Assembly (NCBI RefSeq): GCF_023822005.2
Contig: NZ_CP098806.1
Span: 620,001-684,000 of the forward strand
Origin: Dyadobacter fanqingshengii
Lineage (GTDB): Bacteria; Bacteroidota; Bacteroidia; Cytophagales; Spirosomataceae
Direction: 5' to 3'
DNA length: 64,000 nucleotides
In this document: in pieces, positions 45,870 through 53,784 of the stretch
How positions within the stretch are numbered: position 1 is the stretch's first letter
Layout: each line of letters begins with the position of its first letter
Notes under the pieces: generated by a model
Told to the model about the DNA's origin: nothing
The model's database searches: none
The model's input: only the letters and a program-made list of their open reading frames with translations
Translations under genes and position numbers: made by a program

Positions 45870-46517
45870 TTATTTGAAACGTTGCTTGATTTTAACTTTA
45901 TGGGTCATCAGATTGCTGAACTTGTACCCGGCACCAACCTCTACCATGACCCGGCCTACGACGAAGTTGTTATAAGGCAGGTTGGTGAATAATGTTGCTT
46001 TTGTAAATAGTGAGAGCGGATTATCAGGATTTTTGATCGAGAAATCTTTTCCAAAACTGACGGTTAAGGAGGGAGCGAAATAGAAGTCACCGGCTAATTT
46101 GCGTTTAGAAACAGCGCCGTCATCTCCGACGCGATAAACTGTACCGTCAATAATCGTTCGGCTGATTCCGATCTGTGGTTCGAAGCCGGAAAACCAGCCG
46201 TTTTGATTGATACGCTGCCACTGGTAACCCGTTTGGAGAAATAGGTTGGCATTGTAATCTTCGTGATGATAAAATCCCAGATTGGTAGTGATGGAGCGAT
46301 TGCGATATATGGTTTTTTGTTCGCCATTCCGCTTGGCTTTCACAACCATCTTGCTAACCAAAAGATAGTCCGCTCCGATTTTGAGGCCAGGGTATTTTAG
46401 TGCGCCGAGTACCGAGGCATGTACATTCAGACCGCTTTCTTTGCCGGGATATGCAGACTGGGCGTAACTGTTAAGGGTGGCCAGAAGTAAAAACCAGACC
46501 AGGTTCCAATATTTCAT
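45870..46517 (-). CDS. Hypothetical exported beta-barrel-like protein
   Basis: 215 residues with a signal peptide (end near SYAQS). The rest alternates in strands (TNLGFYHHEDYNANLFLQTG, FAPSLTVSFGKDFSI, RVMVEVGAGYKF), the look of a small outer-membrane beta-barrel. No named family. First gene of the unit with the following lipoprotein hydrolase. Confidence 0.7.
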   Translation of the reverse strand: MKYWNLVWFLLLATLNSYAQSAYPGKESGLNVHASVLGALKYPGLKIGADYLLVSKMVVKAKRNGEQKTIYRNRSITTNLGFYHHEDYNANLFLQTGYQWQRINQNGWFSGFEPQIGISRTIIDGTVYRVGDDGAVSKRKLAGDFYFAPSLTVSFGKDFSIKNPDNPLSLFTKATLFTNLPYNNFVVGRVMVEVGAGYKFSNLMTHKVKIKQRFK

Positions 46518-46837
46518 TTTTCAGGCTATTATTTGAGTTGAACATTATCTGGCTGACCGACAACCAAAGAAAGGCTCACCCTAAACTGATACCTGATTAT
46601 TTTTACAATGCATCTAAAAACAGCTTCCTTAGCGCTTTACCTTCATTCTGCCGTGGTTGCGGAAATTGAGAAATTTCCTTCCAAAAAGCAGGCGTATATT
46701 CCCTCCGCATGCAGACCTACTACTATTTGAGAGTCGCTAAATTTTAATAACTTCAAACGCGCAAGTGTAGTAAGTAAAGAATCATTGTTCCAACTGTTTC
46801 TTCCAATTCGTTGTCTTAATCAAATAAAAACTGACCT
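46518..46837. other. Divergent intergenic region
   Basis: 320 bp between divergent beta-barrel genes. No gene or strong hairpin was found; presumably promoters for both sides. Confidence 0.4.
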
Positions 46838-47512
46838 ATGAAAAAACTTCCATTTCTCGCTGTTTTGATTCTTATAACCAATCTTTCAGCCAACGCCCAG
46901 CAGTTTAAGAAGTTTGGCGCGGGAGTTTACGGGGGTTCCCAACTGTTTGGTAAAATGTATTCCAATGATGACCTTTCCAAAATATCTGGCTTCACCGCAG
47001 GGGTGGATCTGCGATACTCGTTTTCAAAGCAGCCAGAAGGATTTTCGCTGCATTTTCAACCAGGATTCAATACATTCAGGCAGATAACAGAGAGTGGCGA
47101 CAATTCACAAGTTGAAATGGAAACCATTTGGAAATGGAGGGCATTCCACTTGCCCGTATTGCTGCGATATACTTTTTCGTCCGGTAAGGTGAGGCCTTTT
47201 GCGGAGATAGGTCCCATGCTTCGCTTCCGCCAAGCACTTAAAGTCAACACGTCTAATAATATCTGCGGAATTGCTGGATGTTATTTTCAGGAAACAAATT
47301 CAGATTTGCATCCGCTTACAACCAAAGATGCAATCGGTCTCACGGCCGGCGCAGGCGTTGAAGTGGATCTTTGGAAAGTGACCATTCCAGTTTCAATAAG
47401 GATTCAGGAGGGCTTTGGAACCTTTGAAACAAATGTGACTTTCTACGAATCGGCAGGGTATCAAAACTTAAAAACCAGAGTAATACAGGTAACTGCTGGG
47501 ATAAACTTTTAA
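46838..47512 (+). CDS. Outer-membrane beta-barrel protein (porin-like)
   Basis: 224 residues with a signal peptide (end near ANAQQ). GAGVYGGSQLFGKMYSNDD, FSLHFQPGFNTFRQI, RPFAEIGPMLRFRQALKV and the final VIQVTAGINF are typical of the Bacteroidota OMP_b-brl_2 type of 8-stranded barrel. Two Cys near the middle (NICGIAGCYF) may form a loop disulfide. Role unknown. Confidence 0.8.
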   Translation: MKKLPFLAVLILITNLSANAQQFKKFGAGVYGGSQLFGKMYSNDDLSKISGFTAGVDLRYSFSKQPEGFSLHFQPGFNTFRQITESGDNSQVEMETIWKWRAFHLPVLLRYTFSSGKVRPFAEIGPMLRFRQALKVNTSNNICGIAGCYFQETNSDLHPLTTKDAIGLTAGAGVEVDLWKVTIPVSIRIQEGFGTFETNVTFYESAGYQNLKTRVIQVTAGINF

Positions 47513-47546
47513 TCACATGTGTGAAGTTGTAATGCTAGAGTGTGAC

Positions 47547-47669
47547 TTAGTTTCTGGCACTTCTTCGAATTTCATTCGTAGTCAGGATATACGCTGTGAA
47601 CAGGACAAGTGGGATTATAGTCAGTAAGAGAGCAATGCCCCAGTTGAACCAACTCCAAATGGATGGTTG
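47547..47669 (-). pseudogene. C-terminal remnant of a membrane protein
   Basis: A 40-codon open stretch with no start, reading SIWSWFNWGIALLLTIIPLV then LFTAYILTTNEIRRSARN and a stop. One strong membrane helix with a positively charged tail. It lies just behind the ABC permease on the same strand. Possibly the tail of a deleted gene; family unknown. Confidence 0.35.
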
Positions 47670-47693
47670 CTACCTACATTTTCTAAGTGTACG

Positions 47694-50099
47694 CTATTCG
47701 CTCCTTAAAGACTTCACAGGGTTCATTAAGGCAGTCTTAATGCTTTGGAAACTTACAGTTACCAGCGCAACGATAACCGTTGCCAAAAGTGCTGACAAGA
47801 AAATGAGGGGACTAATCGATACCTTATACTCAAAATTTTTCAACCAGCCATTCATTGCCCACCAAGCAACAGGTGCAGCGAGGACAAATGCAATGCCAAT
47901 CAGTTGAATGAATTCCCAACTAAAAAGCCACAAAATGCTGCCGACACTAGCACCCAGCACCTTACGAACGCCAACTTCTTTCGTCCGCTGAGCCACCATG
48001 AATAAGACAAGCCCATATAAGCCCATGCAACCGATGAGCAAGGCAATCCCTGTGAAAAAGTTGATGAGCTTTCCCATGGTTTGCTCTTGCTGGTAGAATT
48101 CCTGAATCTGTTCATCTACAAATGCTGATTCAAAAAAGCTGTCCGTATACACCTGATTGTATGCCTTCTCTAGTTCAGTCAGCACACGGCTGTAGTTGGC
48201 AGAACGGAGCTGAATATTAGCTGAGTAAAACCCGGTAGCCAACGTCGTTAGAAATAGCGGATTAATGCGCTGTTTCAGATCTGATTGGTTGTAATCTTTT
48301 AAAACACCTACAATTTCCATAGGTGCAAAGCCGCTCTTATGCAAGATTTTACCTACTATGTCCGTTGGTCGGGTGAATCCCAGTCGCTGCATGAATGTCT
48401 CGTTAATGAGTGCCTCACGAGCTGTGTCCGAAGGTTGGAGATTGCGCCCGGCTATTAATTTTAAACCATATATTCCGACATAGTCGGCATCAATCCAGGC
48501 TTGTTGTGGTGTGTAGGGCTCTTCATCAGGTCGGCTATCAAAGCGCACTTTTGTTTGGCTTCTCCAACCCGACTGAGGAGGCCCGCCCATCGAGTAGCTA
48601 AGCTGGCTCACCTCAGGTATGGCTGTGACCAGATTACGGAATGCACGCATTTTGATGAGATCCTGCGCCGGAAGGTTTGGCAGACGCACAGTCAGAATAG
48701 CGTCTTTTCGAAAGCCTAAGTCTTTGGTCTGAACATATCTGAGCTGATTGCCCACGACTATCAACCCTATAATAAGCATTTGTGAAATTGCAAACTGCGC
48801 CACCACCAGCCCGCGTCTGAGGGAGAAACCGCCCGCCTGCTGCGTGGTGAGCCGTCCGGCAAGCGCTAAAACCGGTCGGAAACCAGCCACGACCAACGCC
48901 GGGTATAAACCTGCTAGCAAAATAACCACGATAACAAGTATCGCCAACCATCCTAATACCGACGTTGAAAAGTAGAATGTAAATCTGAAAGGTCCATTCA
49001 GGAATGCATTTGCCAAGGTCTGCCCATACTGAAATATCCCTATTGCCAGTGTCAGGGCAGCAAGGACAATGAGCATTGTTTCGCCCATAAATTGCCAGAA
49101 CAGCTGTGTTTTCGTGCTGCCTAGCACCTTTCGGACACCCACTTCGCGGGCACGGTTGAGCGCCTGTGCCGTAGCCAGGTTAACAAAATTGATACTGGCG
49201 GTCCCAATAAGCAATATGGCAATCAGCATTAAAGACATTAACAATCCCTTACTGACTCCTCCATACTCAGCTGATAAGTGCATGGTGCTAAAAGGTATGG
49301 CCGGGTAAGAGGTTTCTTTTAATTTTGTTGGATTGTATTTTTTGACAAATGATGGCAACCCTCGGTCCCAGTCGGCGGCAGTGAATTTGTCGTTGAACAA
49401 TGCGTAACAGTGCGTGCTGCCATTGGTATTATCAAAAGGCTGGTCTTCGGGTCGGGAACCTAGCTGTTCTTTAACAGATCCCCATGCAGCTATAATTGAA
49501 TAAGCCAGATCAGTATTATCCTTATAATCAGCAAATACACCGACCACTCGCGCGGGAATCCGGGCATCCAGTTGAACGGTCCGGCCTATGACGTTAGTAG
49601 TTGTACCAAAACACTTGCGGGCCATCTCAGCGCTCATCACCACTGTCCCCGGCTCACGTAGGGCATCCGGCCCACCAGACAACCAGGTGTAGTCGAAAAT
49701 GCTGAAATAGGACGGTTCAACAAATGCACCGTTGTGATTTTTGTCCTTTATTTTCTTATCTGCCTGATTTGCGACAGGTATTGCTACCAGCGGTGAATAC
49801 CACTCTTCTAGCATTGAAATATGTTCAATTCCTGGATAGTCGTTTCGTACCGCCTGGCCGAACGGATAGGGGATGCCTTGAATGTTGAACTCATTGGTAG
49901 GCGAGGTAAACCGGGATGTAAACTGGTAGATCCGATCGTAATTACGGTGGTGACGGTCGGTCTGGTAATGGTATCGAACAAGTGCGAAAATTAGCAACGC
50001 ACAACCTATGCCCAGTGCTAAGCCGGTTATGTTAATGACTGCGTACGCGCGATTTTTGTGCAGATTACGCCATGCGATTTTGATATAGTTTAGCACCAT
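47694..50099 (-). CDS. MacB/FtsX-type ABC transporter permease
   Basis: 801-residue permease with two repeats, each a periplasmic MacB core domain followed by an FtsX domain. N-terminal helix at ~20-42 after NYIKIAWRNLHKNRAYAVIN; further helix groups at ~280-420 and ~680-790. TLLIGTASINFVNLATAQALNRA-like motifs and KVLGASVGSILWLFSWEF are family blocks. No ATPase is adjacent; such orphan permeases are common in Spirosoma/Dyadobacter and are thought to act in mechanotransmission or export. I use ATG 50099 (the longer reading adds 13 unlikely residues). Confidence 0.92.
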   Translation of the reverse strand: MVLNYIKIAWRNLHKNRAYAVINITGLALGIGCALLIFALVRYHYQTDRHHRNYDRIYQFTSRFTSPTNEFNIQGIPYPFGQAVRNDYPGIEHISMLEEWYSPLVAIPVANQADKKIKDKNHNGAFVEPSYFSIFDYTWLSGGPDALREPGTVVMSAEMARKCFGTTTNVIGRTVQLDARIPARVVGVFADYKDNTDLAYSIIAAWGSVKEQLGSRPEDQPFDNTNGSTHCYALFNDKFTAADWDRGLPSFVKKYNPTKLKETSYPAIPFSTMHLSAEYGGVSKGLLMSLMLIAILLIGTASINFVNLATAQALNRAREVGVRKVLGSTKTQLFWQFMGETMLIVLAALTLAIGIFQYGQTLANAFLNGPFRFTFYFSTSVLGWLAILVIVVILLAGLYPALVVAGFRPVLALAGRLTTQQAGGFSLRRGLVVAQFAISQMLIIGLIVVGNQLRYVQTKDLGFRKDAILTVRLPNLPAQDLIKMRAFRNLVTAIPEVSQLSYSMGGPPQSGWRSQTKVRFDSRPDEEPYTPQQAWIDADYVGIYGLKLIAGRNLQPSDTAREALINETFMQRLGFTRPTDIVGKILHKSGFAPMEIVGVLKDYNQSDLKQRINPLFLTTLATGFYSANIQLRSANYSRVLTELEKAYNQVYTDSFFESAFVDEQIQEFYQQEQTMGKLINFFTGIALLIGCMGLYGLVLFMVAQRTKEVGVRKVLGASVGSILWLFSWEFIQLIGIAFVLAAPVAWWAMNGWLKNFEYKVSISPLIFLSALLATVIVALVTVSFQSIKTALMNPVKSLRSE

Positions 50100-50501
50100 A
50101 ATGTAAAACGTTGAATCATTGTCAAGTCTGTCAAGCAACTTCCCCCCTTAAAGCTCAATTTTTATACCACAAGGTCAGAAATGGCTTACAGTAAGCAGGA
50201 GCAATTATTTGATCTGATTGACTGTGCGATTTCGGACATCTATGTTCACTGCCAAAATTCTCACACATGGCGGCCATTTACTTTGACAATCCCCGGAGAT
50301 GCTTATACATTTCACTGCTCAGGAAATACTAAATAGTACCTTTTCAAGTACGCACTTGGTGTTCATTCAAAGCGGTCAATTGAATATGCAAATATTCGGT
50401 GGATGAGATACATTCCAGGTGATCTTTCTTTTTGCCAAATGGCAAATAATTCCATTTTGAATGAGAGCAACTTTGTCTTGTCAAACATCAATAATCGAAA
50501 A

Positions 50502-51314
50502 ATGAAAAAGACAGTTTTAATAACAGGAGCCTCGGCAGGAATTGGAAAGGCTACGGCAATATATTTGGCTCAAAATGGCTACAATGTTTACGGTGCGGCG
50601 CGCAGAATAGAAAAAATGCAAGATTTGAAGGGATATGGAATAAAACCGATTTCTTTGGACGTTACCAGCGAGGAAAGTCTCGTCGCGTGTATTGAACAGA
50701 TCGTAATGGAAGCTGGAAGCGTAGATATTCTAATTAACAATGCGGGTTCGGGCTATTATGGTGCATTGGAAGACATGTCGATATCCGATGCTAAATATCA
50801 GATGGAGGTAAATCTATTTGGTGTTGCCCGCCTGATCCAATTGGTGCTGCCATCAATGCGGAAAAATAAGTTTGGGAAAATCGTAAATATTTCATCGGTG
50901 GGTGGTAAGATAACATTGCCAATGGGCGGATGGTATCATGCAAGCAAATTCGCGATTGAAGGTTTGAGCGATGCACTTCGTAAGGAAGTAAAATCTTTCG
51001 GAATTGACGTAATTGTGGTTGAACCGGGAGGTACAAAATCGGAGATGGTTGGGCTGGGAACTGATTATATGATGAAAGTGTCTGGTAAGACGGCGTACGG
51101 TCAGCTGGCGAAAGGTGTAGGCAAGATGTATGCGAAAATAGAAAAGGACGCTGCCGAACCGATTGTCATTGCGAAGCTCATCAAAGAGGGGATTGAAACA
51201 AATAATCCGAAGACTAGATATGTTGGTGCCTCGGGCGCGAAATTGATGCTATTTTTCAGAAAAGTATTGTCGGATAAACTTTTTGACAAAATGGTAATGA
51301 GCCAAATGAAATAG
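50502..51314 (+). CDS. SDR family oxidoreductase
   Basis: 270 residues from ATG 50502, where the usual KKTVLITGASAGIGKATAIY starts; the upstream 33 codons are leader. NAG motif ILINNAGSGYYG, Ser in VNISSVGG, active-site YHASK, and PGGTKSEM follow. NAD(P)-dependent; substrate unknown. The Crp-type gene starts 20 nt after, so they are probably one transcript. Confidence 0.9.
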   Translation: MKKTVLITGASAGIGKATAIYLAQNGYNVYGAARRIEKMQDLKGYGIKPISLDVTSEESLVACIEQIVMEAGSVDILINNAGSGYYGALEDMSISDAKYQMEVNLFGVARLIQLVLPSMRKNKFGKIVNISSVGGKITLPMGGWYHASKFAIEGLSDALRKEVKSFGIDVIVVEPGGTKSEMVGLGTDYMMKVSGKTAYGQLAKGVGKMYAKIEKDAAEPIVIAKLIKEGIETNNPKTRYVGASGAKLMLFFRKVLSDKLFDKMVMSQMK

Positions 51315-51333
51315 GCACAAATAAATTGATTAA

Positions 51334-51903
51334 ATGGAAGATCTCATTAATTATTTATTGCAGTTTGGTAATTTGAACACGACACAAGTTGATTTGATCA
51401 AAAGCAAAGTTGTATTCAAGGAGATCAAAAAAGATGAATACTTTCAAGAGGCTGGGAGAATACCTCGTGAGATTATTTTTTTGACAAATGGCGTAATGAG
51501 AATTTGTTATTACAATAACAAAGGAGAAGAAATTACAAAATATTTCATGGAAGAGAATCATTTCTTGGCCGACATACTGAGCTACAACCAGGAAATTCCA
51601 TCGACTGAATATATCCAGGCTGTGACCGATTGCTCATACTTTGTCTTGTCTAAAAATGTAATGAAGGAGTTGTCAATGACAATCATTGAGTGGGACAATA
51701 TCATTGCGAAGATAACAGCCAAGGGTTTCGCTGATAAGGTGAACAGAATCAGCCCAATGATGACGGAAGATGCGAAGGAGCGGTATCTTTCATTCCTGGA
51801 AAAATTCCCTAATCTTGCAAACCGCATTCCGTTGTCTTATCTGGCTTCATATCTGGGAATTACACAATCCTCACTGAGCAGGATACGGAGAAGTATTCGT
51901 TGA
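51334..51903 (+). CDS. Crp/Fnr-family transcriptional regulator
   Basis: 189 residues with an N-terminal cyclic-nucleotide-like beta-roll (~20-120; FQEAGRIPREIIFLTNGVMR) and a C-terminal winged helix (RIPLSYLASYLGITQSSLSR then IRRSIR). The beta-roll lacks a clear cNMP-binding cassette, as in most Bacteroidota members of this group, so the ligand is unknown. No Fe-S Cys cluster of Fnr type. Followed by a terminator. Confidence 0.9.
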   Translation: MEDLINYLLQFGNLNTTQVDLIKSKVVFKEIKKDEYFQEAGRIPREIIFLTNGVMRICYYNNKGEEITKYFMEENHFLADILSYNQEIPSTEYIQAVTDCSYFVLSKNVMKELSMTIIEWDNIIAKITAKGFADKVNRISPMMTEDAKERYLSFLEKFPNLANRIPLSYLASYLGITQSSLSRIRRSIR

Positions 51904-51962
51904 ATACCTCCACGCTCCGTGATGTTTCTATCAAAAAAACAGGGGCATTTATAATTTATGAG

Positions 51963-51998
51963 GTAGCCGATCAGGGTTACGGCTACAAAGGTTTTTTT
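51963..51998 (+). terminator. Rho-independent terminator
   Basis: 7-bp stem GTAGCCG (51963-51969) with CGGCTAC (51980-51986) and a following T run; ends the SDR-Crp unit. Confidence 0.65.
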
Positions 51999-52074
51999 GC
52001 TAATTTCCTGTAAGGTTGCCAGATTTTCAAGGCTGGCCTAAGTTATCTGATTCATTTGCGTGATGGCTGTTGAT

Positions 52075-52386
52075 TTACGAGAATTTCATGATCAGGAGGC
52101 CGGCGGTGATTAACAAAGCGGCGACCACGCGCATCATATTAGCTGGTTCTCCAAGCAGAAAGGTGCCAATAAGGAACGCCCCGACAGCACCAATCCCAGT
52201 CCAAACGGTATAAGCAGTACTTAATGGCAGTGTGCGCATAGCCAAGGCAAGCAAGCCAAAGCTGGCGATCATCGTAATGATAGTAATTGATGTGGGAATT
52301 AGCCGGGTAAAACCGTCCGACTGCTTCATGAAGTAAGCCCAAACAACCTCCAAGAGGCCCGCAGAAACCAAATAAATCCAAGACAT
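52075..52386 (-). CDS. gdx: Guanidinium exporter, SMR family (Gdx/SugE)
   Basis: 103-residue dual-topology small multidrug resistance protein with four membrane helices. The Glu13 in GLLEVVWAYFMKQSDGFTRL is the shared proton/substrate site, and AYTVWTGIGAVGAFLIGTFL is the Gdx rather than the Qac type of signature (WTGIGA). Gdx exchanges guanidinium for protons. The upstream guanidine-II riboswitch candidate (52407-52450) strongly supports this reading. Monocistronic on the minus strand. Confidence 0.93.
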   Translation of the reverse strand: MSWIYLVSAGLLEVVWAYFMKQSDGFTRLIPTSITIITMIASFGLLALAMRTLPLSTAYTVWTGIGAVGAFLIGTFLLGEPANMMRVVAALLITAGLLIMKFS

Positions 52387-52406
52387 GACATTGACCTATA
52401 AAGGCA

Positions 52407-52450
52407 GGGCCGTCCCGATTCGGTTCCCACTATGGGGGAGGTCGTCCTCC
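52407..52450 (-). promoter_or_regulatory. Guanidine-II (mini-ykkC) riboswitch candidate
   Basis: On the minus strand two hairpins with ACGR loops stand in series. Hairpin 1 is GGAGG-ACGA-CCTCC (52450 to 52437). Hairpin 2 is GGG-ACGG-CCC (52416 to 52407). The linker is 20 nt. Two ACGR tetraloops closed by G-C stems are the definition of the mini-ykkC motif, known to bind guanidine. The second hairpin ends 21 nt before the gdx start, close to the ribosome site. The second stem is short (3 bp); I did not test alternatives. Confidence 0.78.
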
Positions 52451-52513
52451 TGCTCTGCAATCTGTGACAAAGGCCAGAGCTAACGCAACAAAAATAATGG
52501 TTTGTGACGAGGC

Positions 52514-52843
52514 TTGCAAATCTTTTGGTCGCTGTCCATCACTGGCGCAAGTAGTGGCATAGGTGAAGCCACGGCGGAACTGCTTGCAGCAAAGGGAGCG
52601 AAAGTCGTTCTCGGTGCTCGCAGGGCAGATCTTTTAGCAACTCTAACAGAACGCATCCGGCAAGCAGGCGGCCATGCGGTTTACTTGCAAATGGATGTTA
52701 CCAAGCGGACAGAAGTCGCGTCCCTGGTACAATTGGCTTTGGATGAATTTGGCCGTTTAGATGTAATCATTAGTAATGCAGGCATCAGCCAGCTGCAATT
52801 ATTGGAGGATGTAGATGTGGAAGGTTTGGGAGCAAATGATTGA
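52514..52843 (+). pseudogene. Truncated SDR oxidoreductase
   Basis: The N-terminal ~95 residues are a normal SDR (ITGASSGIGEATAELLAAKG, MDVTKRTEVASLVQLALDEF, IISNAGISQ), then after LLEDVDVEGLG the frame runs into unrelated DNA and stops. The catalytic Tyr-x-x-x-Lys region is absent. The start is not clear; the first residues are atypical. The break joins directly an AraC gene tail, so a deletion fused two genes. Confidence 0.8.
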
Positions 52844-52970
52844 CCTGCTTACAACGGCTGATGTGGCTTATGCATTAGGCTTTGAGCATCCGCAGTCTTT
52901 CAACAAATTATTCAAACAAAAAACCGGCATGTCACCCGCTGCTTTTCGTAAGTTGCTGAATCCGAATTAG
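52836..52970 (+). pseudogene. C-terminal fragment of an AraC-family regulator
   Basis: A 44-residue reading, TADVAYALGFEHPQSFNKLF followed by KQKTGMSPAAFRKL, is the second helix-turn-helix of an AraC protein including its signature. Everything N-terminal is missing and its start overlaps the end of the truncated SDR in another frame. A remnant left by the same deletion. Confidence 0.75.
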
Positions 52971-53007
52971 CGATTTAACATATGATGTCTGATTCCCCAA
53001 TAATGTC

Positions 53008-53024
53008 CTAGGGTTTTCCCTAAG
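53008..53024. promoter_or_regulatory. TAGGG-TTTT-CCCTA element before the NarL-type gene
   Basis: Inverted repeat TAGGG/CCCTA around TTTT, 91 bp before the response-regulator gene. Related elements occur at 55594-55607 and 61533-61567, the first also followed by AAG. A possible site for the LuxR-type regulator encoded next to it. Confidence 0.45.
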
Positions 53025-53114
53025 ATTTATAGAGTGGGGACTTTTCCTTTACGTTCACAGCTGATTCATCGTACTTTCGATGGATAAATATAAATTTATA
53101 CTGAATACATATAA

Positions 53115-53762
53115 ATGATACGAGTCCTCATCGCGGATGACCATAATGTCTTTGTCGAAGGCATAGAGTCGCTTATTTCAGGATCACTGGATATCGAAGT
53201 GACTGAGCGCTGCTACACGGTACAGTCAGTTATGGAGCGATTAAGCCAGACCGCGATCGACGTCGTGTTACTTGATATTTCGTTTCCCTATATCGAAGAC
53301 GGCCTTGGCCTTTGTGAATATATTGTCCGTACATACCCGGAAACGAAAGTGGTAGCACTGACTATGCACGACGATGCCAGTCTCATTAAGCGGGTCGTGA
53401 AAAAGGGAGCGAAGGGCTATTTGTTGAAGAATACTACGAAAACGGAGTTGCTGCAGGCTATCCAAGCGGTTCACCACGAGAAGCAATATTTTAATGAATC
53501 GATCACGCAAATTCTGCTGAACGATAGCCCCAAAACCAGAAGGTCAACGGCCGGCATTGGTGCAAAACCGCACCTCAGCCCTCGCGAATCGGAAGTGCTG
53601 ACCCGCATTGCGCAAGGATTAACAACGCAGCAGATGGCCACTCAGTTATTTGTGAGCGCCAAAGCAATCGAATTTCACCGAAGCAGTCTGCTGATGAAGT
53701 TCGGTGTTCCTAACACAGCCCTACTGATAAAGACGGCTATGGAGATGCAAATGATTGATTAG
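53115..53762 (+). CDS. NarL/FixJ-type response regulator
   Basis: 215 residues: receiver domain (IRVLIADDHNVFVEGIESLI; phospho-acceptor Asp in VVLLDISFP; Lys in KGYLLKNT) and C-terminal LuxR HTH (LSPRESEVLTRIAQGLTTQQ, AKAIEFHRSSLLMKFGV). Its 3' end overlaps the extended reading of the TPR kinase, its certain partner. The genes they control may be marked by the TAGGGTTTTCCCTA-like elements. Confidence 0.92.
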   Translation: MIRVLIADDHNVFVEGIESLISGSLDIEVTERCYTVQSVMERLSQTAIDVVLLDISFPYIEDGLGLCEYIVRTYPETKVVALTMHDDASLIKRVVKKGAKGYLLKNTTKTELLQAIQAVHHEKQYFNESITQILLNDSPKTRRSTAGIGAKPHLSPRESEVLTRIAQGLTTQQMATQLFVSAKAIEFHRSSLLMKFGVPNTALLIKTAMEMQMID

Positions 53763-53784
53763 TTTTATTTTGTCATTACAGGTA

